64,000 bases of DNA from Sphingomonadaceae bacterium (GTDB lineage Bacteria; Pseudomonadota; Alphaproteobacteria; Sphingomonadales; Sphingomonadaceae): assembly GCA_947472735.1 (NCBI GenBank), contig CANJBY010000003.1, positions 1 to 64,000 of the forward strand, read 5' to 3'. Shown here piece by piece: positions 34,628-43,900 of the stretch. The notes under the pieces are model-generated. The model was not told the origin of the DNA. It saw only the letters and a program-made list of their open reading frames with translations, and ran no database searches. The position numbers and the translations under genes were made by a program. Position 1 is the first letter of the stretch. Each line of letters opens with the position of its first letter.

Positions 34628-36411
34628 AACGATACGCGAGAGTGCTGAAATTCGGGGTCATCGGAGCAGCAGGTATCGCCTGCACGCTGCCCGCGCTCGC
34701 CCATGCCAACAGCGCTGCGCTCGATTATTTCCAGAGCCGGTCTGCGCGAACCGCCGTGCCCTCGCTGCTTAGCCAGGACGATCGCAGCTGGTATCGCGAC
34801 GTGTTCGCGGCAATCAAGAAGCAGGACTGGATCAAGGTGCAGGCGATGTTCGCACAGCGTCCGGACGGCCCCCTGCATCAGGTTGCCCGGGCTGAATATT
34901 TTCTTGCGGCCAACTCTCCCAAGGTTGAGCTGCCGGCCTTGCAGTCATGGCTTTCGGCCGGCACCGATCTCCCACAGGCCGAACAGATCGCTACTCTGGC
35001 AGTGAAGCGCGGTGCGGCGACGATGCCGTCCCTGCCGTCAAGCCAGGCGCTCTATGCCCAGCCCGGCATGCCCAAGCGGACCCGCCCGCGCGAAATCGCC
35101 GACGGGACCATGCCCAATGCGGTTGCCGCCAGCATCCTCGACAAGATCAAGAACGACGATCCGACCGGCGCGCGCATCCTGCTGGACGGGATCGATGCCA
35201 CCCTTTCGCCCGAGGCGCGGTCCGAATGGCGCCAGCGGGTGGCCTGGGCCTATTACATCGAAAATGACGATGCCACCGCTTACGCCTTGGGTCAAACCGT
35301 CGCGGACGGTGTCGGGCCGTGGGTGCCGGAAGGCCAGTGGACCGCAGGTCTGGCTGCCTGGCGGATGGGCGATTGCGCCGGAGCCGGGGACGCTTTCGGC
35401 AAGTCCGCTGCTGCCGCACAGAATCCCGAACTTCAGGCCGCCGCCTATTACTGGCAGGCCCGCGCACTGGTGCGCTGCCGCCAGCCCCAGAAATCCGGTG
35501 CTCCGCTGCGTGCGGCCGCCCGGCTGGACGAGACGTTCTACGGCATGCTCGCCGCCGAGGAGCTCGGTCTCAAGTTGCCCGAGACTCATGCCGCCCCTGA
35601 CTTCACCCAGGCAGACTGGCAGAAGCTGCGCGACACCGGCAACGTCCGCACCGCCGTGGCTCTGGCCGAGATTGGCGAGGACGGCCTGGCGGACGAAGTG
35701 CTGCGCCATCAGGCGCGGATTGGTGAACCCTCGCTCTATCAGCCGCTTTCGCGTCTGGCGCGCGACCTCGGTCTGCCTTCCACCCAGTTGTGGATGGCCC
35801 AGAATGTACCTTCCGGCGGCCGCGCCGAACCGGCCGCGCGTTTCCCCACCCCGAAGTGGACCCCGGCGACGGGATGGAAGATCGACCCGGCACTGGTCTA
35901 TGCTCACACCCTCCAGGAATCGGTGTTCCGCGCCCGCGCGGTCAGTCCAGCGGGTGCGCGCGGGCTGATGCAGATCATGCCTGCTGCCGCGCGCGACCAT
36001 GCCGGCGATCTTGGCGTTTCCGGCAATGCCGAGGACCTCTCCCGCCCCGAGATCAACCTCGCCTTTGGGCAGCAGCACTTGCAGATGCTGCGCGAATCCA
36101 CCGGCACCCAGGGGCTGCTGCCCAAGGTGATGGCCGCCTACAATGCGGGCCTCCAGCCGATCGGCCGCTGGAACACCGAAATCCGCGATCAGGGCGATCC
36201 GCTGCTGTGGATGGAATCGATTCCCTATTGGGAAACGCGCGGCTACGTTGCGATCGTGTTCAAGAACTACTGGATGTACGAGCGCCAGGCCGGCGGTCCC
36301 TCGGAAAGCCGCGAAGCGCTGGCCCAGGGCATGTGGCCGACCTTCCCGGGCCTTGCCGGAGCCAAGCCGGTGCGGATGGGTGCGAACGGAGCGATCCTGC
36401 GTGGCCGTTGA
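34624..36411 (+). CDS. soluble lytic murein transglycosylase
   Basis: A 595-aa periplasmic peptidoglycan-cleaving enzyme. GTG 34624 starts a signal peptide (RVLKFGVIGAAGIACTLPALAHA, split here by residue range about 6-27). A long helical superhelix (about 30-410) precedes the SLT domain with catalytic E432 (TLQESVFRARAVSPAGARG), GLMQIMPAAA and VMAAYNAG. This is Slt70-like architecture. The start codon overlaps the UDG-like gene stop (GTGA), and the last 11 bp overlap moaB. Confidence 0.93.
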   Translation: MKRYARVLKFGVIGAAGIACTLPALAHANSAALDYFQSRSARTAVPSLLSQDDRSWYRDVFAAIKKQDWIKVQAMFAQRPDGPLHQVARAEYFLAANSPKVELPALQSWLSAGTDLPQAEQIATLAVKRGAATMPSLPSSQALYAQPGMPKRTRPREIADGTMPNAVAASILDKIKNDDPTGARILLDGIDATLSPEARSEWRQRVAWAYYIENDDATAYALGQTVADGVGPWVPEGQWTAGLAAWRMGDCAGAGDAFGKSAAAAQNPELQAAAYYWQARALVRCRQPQKSGAPLRAAARLDETFYGMLAAEELGLKLPETHAAPDFTQADWQKLRDTGNVRTAVALAEIGEDGLADEVLRHQARIGEPSLYQPLSRLARDLGLPSTQLWMAQNVPSGGRAEPAARFPTPKWTPATGWKIDPALVYAHTLQESVFRARAVSPAGARGLMQIMPAAARDHAGDLGVSGNAEDLSRPEINLAFGQQHLQMLRESTGTQGLLPKVMAAYNAGLQPIGRWNTEIRDQGDPLLWMESIPYWETRGYVAIVFKNYWMYERQAGGPSESREALAQGMWPTFPGLAGAKPVRMGANGAILRGR

Positions 36412-36928
36412 TACTGCCCGTACCTTCCGCCCGATCGCTATCGCGGTCCTGACCATTTCCGATACCCGCACGCTCGAAACAGACACCTCCGGCGCATTGC
36501 TGGTGGAGCGGATCAAGGCCGCCGGCCACACGCTCGCCGAACGCGCGATCGTGGTCGACGACGTCCCGCGCATCGTCAGCCGTCTCAATGACTGGATTGA
36601 CGACCGCAAGGTCGATTGCATCATCACCACCGGCGGCACCGGCCTGACCGGGCGCGACGTAACCCCCGAGGCGCTTGACCGCGTGAAGGACAAGGACATC
36701 CCCGGCTTCGGCGAGCTGTTCCGCTGGATCAGCTACCAGACCATCGGCACCTCGACCGTGCAAAGCCGCGCCATGGCCGTGCTGGCGCGGGGGACTTACA
36801 TCTTCGCCCTGCCCGGATCGAACGGGGCCGTAAAAGACGGCTGGGACAAGATCCTCGCCGAGCAGCTCGATAGCCGGAACCGGCCGTGCAATTTCGTCGA
36901 GCTGATGCCGCGGTTGCGGGAGGTTTGA
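36401..36928 (+). CDS. moaB: molybdenum cofactor biosynthesis protein B
   Basis: A 175-aa MogA/MoaB-type protein which adenylates or handles molybdopterin during cofactor assembly. IAVLTISDTRTLETDTSG, TTGGTGLTGRDVTPEA and FALPGSNGAVKDGWD are the family blocks. The start is GTG 36401, giving an 11-bp overlap with the transglycosylase gene, a tight translational coupling. No other moa/moe genes are in the window; fdhD at 56135 also serves molybdoenzymes. Confidence 0.93.
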   Translation: MAVDTARTFRPIAIAVLTISDTRTLETDTSGALLVERIKAAGHTLAERAIVVDDVPRIVSRLNDWIDDRKVDCIITTGGTGLTGRDVTPEALDRVKDKDIPGFGELFRWISYQTIGTSTVQSRAMAVLARGTYIFALPGSNGAVKDGWDKILAEQLDSRNRPCNFVELMPRLREV

Positions 36929-37005
36929 GGGCGAGGGCCTCACACCAGTCGTCCAGACGCAAAACCCGAATCTGAATCCCGAAATCCGGAACCTCGGCCC
37001 GCTCA

Positions 37006-37091
37006 TGCTGAGCTTGTCGAAGCACTGTCCTTGTCTTCGTGCCGCCGGATGCAACCTCAAGAAGACGGACGGTGCTTCGACAAGCTCAGCA
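37006..37091. repeat. long inverted repeat (REP-like), sphingomonad-type
   Basis: A 25-bp left arm (37006-37030) and right arm (37067-37091) match as inverted copies at 24 of 25 positions around TGCTGAGCTTGTCGAAG. A further inner pair GTCTTC/GAAGAC (37033-37038 and 37061-37066) extends the stem, leaving a loop near 37039-37060. I recall CTTCGACAAGCTCAGCA as a motif dispersed in intergenic spaces of many sphingomonad genomes. It lies between moaB and the convergent HAD gene and may act as terminator or REP element. Confidence 0.85.
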
Positions 37092-37112
37092 CGGACGGAG
37101 TTTTGGTTCAGG

Positions 37113-37784
37113 TCACAGGCACGATGCCGCCTCGATGAGTTTCCGCACGGCATGCAGATCTTTGGCGATGCCGCTGCACAGGGACTCCATTTCAGGCGTA
37201 GGGCCTAGTAAATCGGGTACCATGAAAGTGATCATCCCGGCCGCTGCTGCGGATCGGACACCATTGTGGGAATCCTCCAGTGCCAGACAGAGGGCAGGCT
37301 CTACACCGAGGTGCTGCGCAACCATCAAAAAGGGGTCCGGCGAGGGCTTGCCCGCAACATAATCCCCATGACCAATTACCCCTTGAAACCGGTCGGACAA
37401 GCCATGGGCACCGAGGTGGCTTTGCACGGTGGAATGAGCAGACGATGTCGCAATGCATCGTGGTATTTCGAATTGATCTAGACAATCGAGAAGTTCGAGA
37501 ACGCCAGGTTTAAGCCTCAACTGCGTTGCGGCCAGCAGATCGAAATGATCGATCATCAGTGCAAAATATTGATCCACCGGAAAATCCGGCCCCATGTGTT
37601 CCAGGATCAACAATCGGCTCTGGGCCCAAGGCACGCCAATCGTTCGTTCTACGACTGCCCTAGGCAAGTCATGCCCTCCTTGGCTTCCCGCTGCCTTGAA
37701 CGCATCTTGATAGAGCGTTTCCGTATCGAAGATCAGTCCGTCCATGTCGAAGATCACGGCGGCAGGCATACGCGGTAGCATCAT
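37113..37784 (-). CDS. HAD-superfamily phosphatase/phosphomutase (beta-phosphoglucomutase-like)
   Basis: A 223-aa HAD subfamily IA protein. Motif I IFDMDGLIFDTE (nucleophile D near 15), an alpha-helical cap, motif II ATSSAH, K in GKPSPDPF, and motif IV ALEDSHNGVRSA are all present. Likely a sugar-phosphate phosphatase. Tandem ATGs at 37784 and 37781. The gene is visibly poorer in G+C than its neighbours (roughly 50% near 37440-37600 by eye), suggesting recent acquisition, and it abuts the long inverted repeat. Confidence 0.9.
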   Translation of the reverse strand: MMLPRMPAAVIFDMDGLIFDTETLYQDAFKAAGSQGGHDLPRAVVERTIGVPWAQSRLLILEHMGPDFPVDQYFALMIDHFDLLAATQLRLKPGVLELLDCLDQFEIPRCIATSSAHSTVQSHLGAHGLSDRFQGVIGHGDYVAGKPSPDPFLMVAQHLGVEPALCLALEDSHNGVRSAAAAGMITFMVPDLLGPTPEMESLCSGIAKDLHAVRKLIEAASCL

Positions 37785-37879
37785 CGACTTCGCATAGTTT
37801 GCACGGGTCGTCGCAGCAATGACGGATTCCGTCCGTTTCTTCCTTGCAACTCTGTTCTCTCTATGTTCCAGTCCACCCC

Positions 37880-38956
37880 ATGCCAACCCCCATCCACGGT
37901 CGCGGCGCGCAGTCTGCGCAGGTGCCGCAGCGCTTCGGCCTCGCCGCACGCGAGGTGGATGGGGATTGGCTGGATGCGCGGGGGGAGGTTGATGGCGGGG
38001 CGCCGCGCATCGCCACCACGGTGACCGAGGAACATCCGAAGAGCATCATCAGCTTCAATCAGTCGCCCGATGTTCCCTTTGACCGCTCGATCAACGCCTA
38101 TCGCGGCTGCGAGCATGGCTGCGTCTACTGCTATGCACGGCCGACGCACGCTTTCCATGATCTCTCGCCGGGGTTGGACTTCGAGACCAGGCTCTTCGCC
38201 AAGCCCGACGCCGCGCGGCTGCTGCGCGAGACGCTGGCGAAGCGTGGCTACAAGCCCGCGCCCATCGCCATGGGGACCAACACCGATCCCTACCAGCCGA
38301 TCGAAGCGCGCTACCGCATCACACGGCAAGTGCTGGAGGTCTGCCTGGAGACGGGGCACCCGGTGACGATGACCACGAAGTCCGACCGGGTGCTGCACGA
38401 TCTCGATCTGCTGGCCGAGCTGGCGCGGCGCAATCTGACGGCGGTCAGCATTTCGGTCACCAGCCTCGATCCGAAGCTCTCCGGCTTGCTCGAACCGCGC
38501 GCCGCCGCGCCGGCCAAGCGGTTGGCGGCGCTGGGACGGCTGGTCGAGGCCGGGGTGCCGGCGCATGTCTCGGTCGCGCCGATCGTACCGGCGATCACGG
38601 ACGAGTTCCTGGAAGCCATTCTCGAGGACGCCGCCGCGCGCGGGGTCCGTTCCGCCAGCTGGATCGTGCTGCGCCTGCCGCATGAGGTCGCGCCGCTGTT
38701 CCGCGAGTGGCTTTCGGTCCATTTTCCGGACCGGGCGGACAAAGTCATGAACACGGTGCGTTCGATGCGGGAAGGCAAGGACAACGATGCCGATTTCTTC
38801 ACCCGGATGAAACCCAATGGCGTCTGGGCCGATCTTTTCCGCCAGCGCTTCCGCAAGACCTGCGCGCGGCTGGGGCTCAACGCCGACAGTCACGCGGCGC
38901 TGGACTGCGCGCAGTTCCGGGCGCCGGACCGGGGCGGTCAGCTCAGCTTGCTCTGA
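37880..38956 (+). CDS. PA0069-family radical SAM protein
   Basis: A 358-aa radical SAM protein related to spore photoproduct lyase, of the conserved PA0069 family with no settled function. The cluster motif is C77-x3-C81-x2-C84 (GCEHGCVYCYARPTH); upstream the NQSPDVPFDRSINAYRG segment and downstream GTNTDPYQP and SVAPIVPAITD are family blocks. ATG 37880 (MPTPIHGRG) fits. Divergent from the HAD gene; the 95-bp gap holds a GACGGA-T-TCCGTC palindrome at 37821-37833. Confidence 0.92.
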   Translation: MPTPIHGRGAQSAQVPQRFGLAAREVDGDWLDARGEVDGGAPRIATTVTEEHPKSIISFNQSPDVPFDRSINAYRGCEHGCVYCYARPTHAFHDLSPGLDFETRLFAKPDAARLLRETLAKRGYKPAPIAMGTNTDPYQPIEARYRITRQVLEVCLETGHPVTMTTKSDRVLHDLDLLAELARRNLTAVSISVTSLDPKLSGLLEPRAAAPAKRLAALGRLVEAGVPAHVSVAPIVPAITDEFLEAILEDAAARGVRSASWIVLRLPHEVAPLFREWLSVHFPDRADKVMNTVRSMREGKDNDADFFTRMKPNGVWADLFRQRFRKTCARLGLNADSHAALDCAQFRAPDRGGQLSLL

Positions 38957-39018
38957 AGCGGCATGCAACAAAAGCCCGCCTCGCGCGTTTCCCTTGCAAG
39001 CGCAACCAGGAGGCTACC

Positions 39019-39300
39019 ATGCCAGAGGAACGTGTTACCCGTGTGTCATCGCCGGAAAGCAACGCCAGAGACACCATCGTAGTCACCGACGGGGGCGGCC
39101 GCAGTTCTGGCGGGGGCGGTTGGGCAATCGCCCTGGTCCTGCTCGTCGTGCTGGGCCTCGCGCTTTACTATTTCGCCGACATGAACTCCAGCCGGTCGGC
39201 CAAGGACCGTGCCATCGCAGGCGCGGCGGAAGACGTCGGGGCTGCGGCGCAGGACGTCGGGAAGGCCGCCAAGGATGCCGCCGACAGCGTCAAGAAATAA
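39019..39300 (+). CDS. small single-span membrane protein with amphipathic tail
   Basis: A 93-aa protein with a Ser/Gly-rich amino terminus, one transmembrane helix (WAIALVLLVVLGLALYYF) and an Ala/Lys/Asp-rich repeat tail (AAEDVGAAAQDVGKAAKDA) resembling LEA- or YtxH-like stress proteins. A good AGGAGG Shine-Dalgarno precedes ATG 39019. An imperfect EcfG-like motif (GCAAC at 38965-38969, 16 nt, CGTT at 38986-38989) lies about 30 bp before the ATG. The open frame extends further upstream, but only within the radical SAM gene. Function unknown. Confidence 0.72.
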   Translation: MPEERVTRVSSPESNARDTIVVTDGGGRSSGGGGWAIALVLLVVLGLALYYFADMNSSRSAKDRAIAGAAEDVGAAAQDVGKAAKDAADSVKK

Positions 39301-39308
39301 GCCTGAGG

Positions 39309-40910
39309 TCAGCCTTCCAGCCGGTAGTCCCGGAACTGCTCGCGCAAGTCTTTCTTGCTGATCTTGCCGGTTCCGGTGTGGGGTAGCTCGTCGACGAATT
39401 CCACGGCGTCGGGCAGCCACCATCTGGCGACCTTGTCGGACAGGAAGGCGATAATTTCCTGTGCCGAGACATCCGCATCCGGTTTTCGCACGACCACCAG
39501 AATTGGCCGCTCATCCCACTTGGGATGGGCAATGCCGATTGCCGCCGCCTCGGCCACGGCGGGGTGGCCGACTGCGACGTTTTCAAGCTCGACCGAACTG
39601 ATCCATTCCCCGCCTGATTTGATCACGTCCTTGGTACGATCCGTCAGCTGGAGGTTGCCGTCCGGGTGGATCACCGCGACATCGCCAGTGTCGAACCATT
39701 GATCGGGTGAGGGGGCGGCATCCGCGTCGGCCTTGAAGTAGCGTTTGATGACCCATGGCCCGCGCACTTGCAGCGCGCCCGCCGTCTTGCCGTCACGCGG
39801 AAGCACCTTGCCGGCATCATCAAGATTCACGCAGCGTAGCTCAACCCCGAACGGCACGCGGCCTTGCAAGGCCTTGGCATCGACCTGCTGGTCGAAGTCC
39901 AGCTGTTCCCAGTTCCACGGCCGCGAGCCGGTGGTGCCGATCGGGCTGGTCTCGGTCATCCCCCACGCATGGGCGGCATTGGCGCCGCGCTGCATGAACC
40001 AGGCGATGACCGAACGGGGCATCGCGGATCCGCCGCAGACCACATGGCGAAGCTTGCCGATATCGCCGCCGCCCGCTTCGAGATGCTGCATCATGCCGAG
40101 CCAGACAGTCGGCACGCCCGCCGCGTGAGTCACGGCTTCGCGCTGCATCAGGTCGCACAAGACCGCCGGATCGTTTACCGCGGAGAAGACGAACTTCACC
40201 CCGCAGGCCGCTCCGGCCCAGGGCAGGCCCCAGCTCGCGGCATGGAACATCGGCACGACCGGGAGCATCACCGAGGTCGCATCAAAGTTGAAGATCGCCG
40301 GCTGAACCGCCGTGATCGCGTGCAGCATCGTCGATCGATGCTCGTACAGCACGCCCTTGGGATTGCCGGTGGTGCCGCTGGTGTAGCACAGCATGCAGGG
40401 ATCGCGCTCATCGCCGGACGCCCACGCGGCGTCGCCATCCTCGGCACCGATCCAGTCCTCGAAGTGCAATTCTTGAGCGCCAGAATCAAAGCAGATGTAG
40501 TGCTCGACCGTCGGCCAGCGATTGCGCATGCGATCTACGATTGGCTGGAAGGCTACGTCGTAGAGCAGCACCCGGTCTTCGGCATGATTGACGATATAAT
40601 CGAGCTGATCATCGAACAGCCGAGGGTTGAGAGTGTGGAGGATGCCGCCAACGCCTACCGCGCCGTACCAGCTGACAAGGTGGCGGGTGTGGTTCATCCC
40701 CAGCGTGCCGATCCGGTCACCCTGACCGATCCCCAGTCGCCGGAGCGCCTGAACCATGCGCAGCGCATCGTGGCGGATATCCGCCCAGCTGGTGCGGGTT
40801 TCGCTGCCATCCGCCCAGCGTGAGACCAGCTCCCGCCCGCCGTGTTCCCGCGCGGCATGATCGACGAATCGCGTGACCCTGAGATCCCAGTCCTGCATCG
40901 CTCCCAGCAT
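39309..40910 (-). CDS. acyl-CoA synthetase (AMP-forming, FadD-like)
   Basis: A 533-aa ANL-superfamily ligase that adenylates a carboxylic acid and forms its CoA thioester. The P-loop YTSGTTGNPKGV, the AHAWGMTETSP adenine motif, WFDTGDVAVIHPDG, and DRTKDVIKSGGEWIS hinge are present; the catalytic Lys is in GTGKISKKDLR. It most resembles medium/long-chain or aryl-propanoid acid ligases. Start at 40910 (MLGAMQDWDL) or 40898. It converges on the small membrane gene with an 8-bp gap and begins 23 bp after dnaE. Confidence 0.92.
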   Translation of the reverse strand: MLGAMQDWDLRVTRFVDHAAREHGGRELVSRWADGSETRTSWADIRHDALRMVQALRRLGIGQGDRIGTLGMNHTRHLVSWYGAVGVGGILHTLNPRLFDDQLDYIVNHAEDRVLLYDVAFQPIVDRMRNRWPTVEHYICFDSGAQELHFEDWIGAEDGDAAWASGDERDPCMLCYTSGTTGNPKGVLYEHRSTMLHAITAVQPAIFNFDATSVMLPVVPMFHAASWGLPWAGAACGVKFVFSAVNDPAVLCDLMQREAVTHAAGVPTVWLGMMQHLEAGGGDIGKLRHVVCGGSAMPRSVIAWFMQRGANAAHAWGMTETSPIGTTGSRPWNWEQLDFDQQVDAKALQGRVPFGVELRCVNLDDAGKVLPRDGKTAGALQVRGPWVIKRYFKADADAAPSPDQWFDTGDVAVIHPDGNLQLTDRTKDVIKSGGEWISSVELENVAVGHPAVAEAAAIGIAHPKWDERPILVVVRKPDADVSAQEIIAFLSDKVARWWLPDAVEFVDELPHTGTGKISKKDLREQFRDYRLEG

Positions 40911-40933
40911 CTGCTGTCCCCTCCCGCGGAGGG

Positions 40934-43900
40934 TCAGGCCACCAGTCGCAAATGGGACGGGCCGCGCCTCGCGCTTAGCGATACATTATGCACGCCCTCG
41001 ATTTCGGCAAGCCGTTCCGCGAGCATCCCGTCGAGCTGGAAATCGCGCCCCAGCCGGAGCGTCGGCTCCGTTTCGCTGCCGGTGCGCAGGCGAACCAGAA
41101 CTTCTCCGCGTCCTTCGGCTCCGCCCTGGAGCAGGAGCGCCAGCTCAGCCACGGCTTCCGGACTTTCGACATCGAGCTTGAGCACCATCTGCGCCGCGCT
41201 GGTGACTTCCGTCAGTGGCCGCGCCCCGCGCACCGTGACGCGGGGAGGCTCATCGGCACTGGGCGCGTCGAGCTCGACATTGAGCAGCACGCAGACTCCC
41301 TCTGCCGCCCAGCGAGTCATCGGATCAACCAACGATTCCTCGAAGCACGAAGCGGAGAACTGCCCGCTCGAATCGGAGAACTCGGCGATGACGAAGTCGC
41401 TGCCCCGGCGGGTCTTGCGGCGCTGCACACCTTCGACCATTGCCGCCATCACTGCCGGCTGGCGCCCGCCTCCGGGTACACCCTGGCTCATCAGCGAGGC
41501 ATAGGAGCGCGCGCCGTTGGCCGATGCCACCGTGCGGTATTGCTCCACCGGATGCGCCGCGAAGTAGAAGCCGAAATTCTCGCGCTCCTTCGCCATCTGC
41601 TCGGCCCGCGACCAGGCTTCAGCCTCGGCAAGACGCAGCGCCCCCGTGCCTTCCTCGGGACCGCCAAACAAGGCGGCCTGCCCGCTGGTGCGGCTGCGTT
41701 CCGCCTCGTCGGCAGCGGCAAGCAGCAGGTCGGCGTTGGCGATTACCTTTGCGCGGTTCGTCTCAAGACTGTCGAAGGCGCCGGCTGCCGCCAGCCCTTC
41801 TATGGCGCGGCGATTCATGGAGCCGGGCGGCACCCGGCGGAACAAGTCCTCGAGGCTCGCGAACCAGCCATGCCCTTCGCGATCGGTGACGATCGCGTCC
41901 ATGGCTTTCTCGCCGACGTTGCGGATGCCGGCCAGCGCGTAGCGCACTGCGTGACCCTCGTCGGTCCGCTCGACCGTGAACTCGGCTTCGGAGCGATTGA
42001 TGTCCGGCCCTTCCAGGGCAACCCCGTTGCGGCGCATGTCATCAACGAAAATGCTGAGCTTTTCCGACTGGTGCATGTCGAAGCACATCGACGCCGCGTA
42101 GAACTCGTGCGGATAATGGGTCTTCAGCCAGGCGGTCTGGTAAGCCAGCAGGGCATAGGCGGCGGCGTGGGACTTGTTGAAGCCATAGCCGGCAAACTTG
42201 TCGATCAAGTCGAACAGTTCGCCCGCCTTGGCCTTGTCTATCCCCGAGTTGTCCTTGCACCCGGCAATGAAGCGCGCGCGCTGCGCGTCCATTTCCTTCT
42301 GGTCCTTCTTGCCCATGGCCCGGCGCAGCAGGTCGGCATCGCCGAGCGAGTAGCCGGCGAGAATCTGCGCGGCCTGCATCACCTGTTCCTGGTAGACGAA
42401 GATCCCGTAAGTCTCGGAGAGGATGCCCTCGAGTTTCTCGTGCGGATACTCGATGCTCTCGGTGCCGTTCTTGCGCCGGCCGAACAGCGGAATGTTGTCC
42501 ATCGGACCGGGACGATACAGCGAAACCAGCGCGATGATGTCGCCGAAACTGGTTGGCTTCACCGCCGCCAGGGTGCGGCGCATGCCTTCGGATTCCAGCT
42601 GGAACACGCCCACCGTGTCGCCCGACTGGAGCAGGCGGTAGACCGCCTCGTCGTCCCACGCCAGCGTATCGAGATTGATCTCGACCCCGCGCTTTTCGAG
42701 CAGCTGCACCGCCTTCTTGAGCACCGACAGCGTCTTGAGGCCAAGAAAGTCGAACTTGATGAGGCCGGTATCCTCGACATACTTCATGTCAAACTGGGTG
42801 ACCGGCATGTCGGAGCGGGGATCGCGGTAGAGCGGGACCAGCTGCTCCAGCGGGCGGTCGCCGATCACCACGCCCGCAGCGTGAGTCGAACTGTTGCGCG
42901 GCAGACCTTCAAGCTGGACTGCAAGGTCGATCAGCCGGCGCACCTCGGCATCGGTATCGTACTCGCGCTTGAGTTCGGCCACCCCGTTAAGCGCACGCGG
43001 CAGAGTCCAGGGGTCGGTCGGATGGTTGGGCACCATCTTGCACAGCCGATCGACCTGGCCGTAGCTCATTTGAAGGATGCGGCCGGTGTCACGCAGTACC
43101 GCACGGGCCTTGAGCTTGCCGAAAGTGATGATCTGGGCGACGTGATCGACGCCGTACTTCTGCTGGACATAGCGGATCACTTCGCCGCGCCGTGTTTCGC
43201 AGAAGTCGATATCGAAATCCGGCATCGAGACGCGTTCCGGGTTGAGGAAGCGTTCGAACAGCAGGCCCAGCCGCAGCGGATCGAGATCGGTGATCGTCAG
43301 TGCCCAGGCCGCAACCGAACCTGCGCCGGAACCGCGCCCCGGACCAACCGGGATATCGCTTCCCTTCGCCCACTGGATGAAGTCAGCCACGATCAAGAAG
43401 TAGCCCGCGAAGCCCATCCGGTTGATAATGCCGACCTCGAAATCGAGCCGGTCGAAATAGGCCTGGCGTTCTTCGGAGGCCAGCTCGCCGTAAGGAGCGA
43501 GGCGCTTTTCCAGTCCGGCGCGGGCGTGATCCGCCAGCATCGCCGCTTCGCCTTCCTTGTCCCCGGCGAGGCTGGGGAGCAGCGGCTTACGCCTGGGCGG
43601 GGCAAAGGCGCAGCGTTGGGCAACGACCAGCGTGTTGGCCAGCGCTTCGGGCAGGTCCGCGAAAATGTCGGCCATCATCGGCCCGGACTTGACCCAGGCG
43701 TGAGGAGACGAGCGCACGCGGTCCGCCGCGTCGATGTGAGTTGAGGCGGCGATGCACAGCATGGCATCGTGCGCGGCGAAGAACTGCGGTTCGCCGTAAT
43801 GCGCTGGATTGGTGGCGACCAGCGGCAGGCCCCGGGCATATGCAAGGTCGATCAGGGCGTCTTCGGCGGCATCCTCCGCCGGATCGCCGCGCCGGGCCAC

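Noticed and set aside
40988-43744. 918-codon open frame antisense to dnaE
   Set aside because: Same reason: a shadow of a well-recognised gene with an Arg/His/Gln-rich non-protein-like composition.
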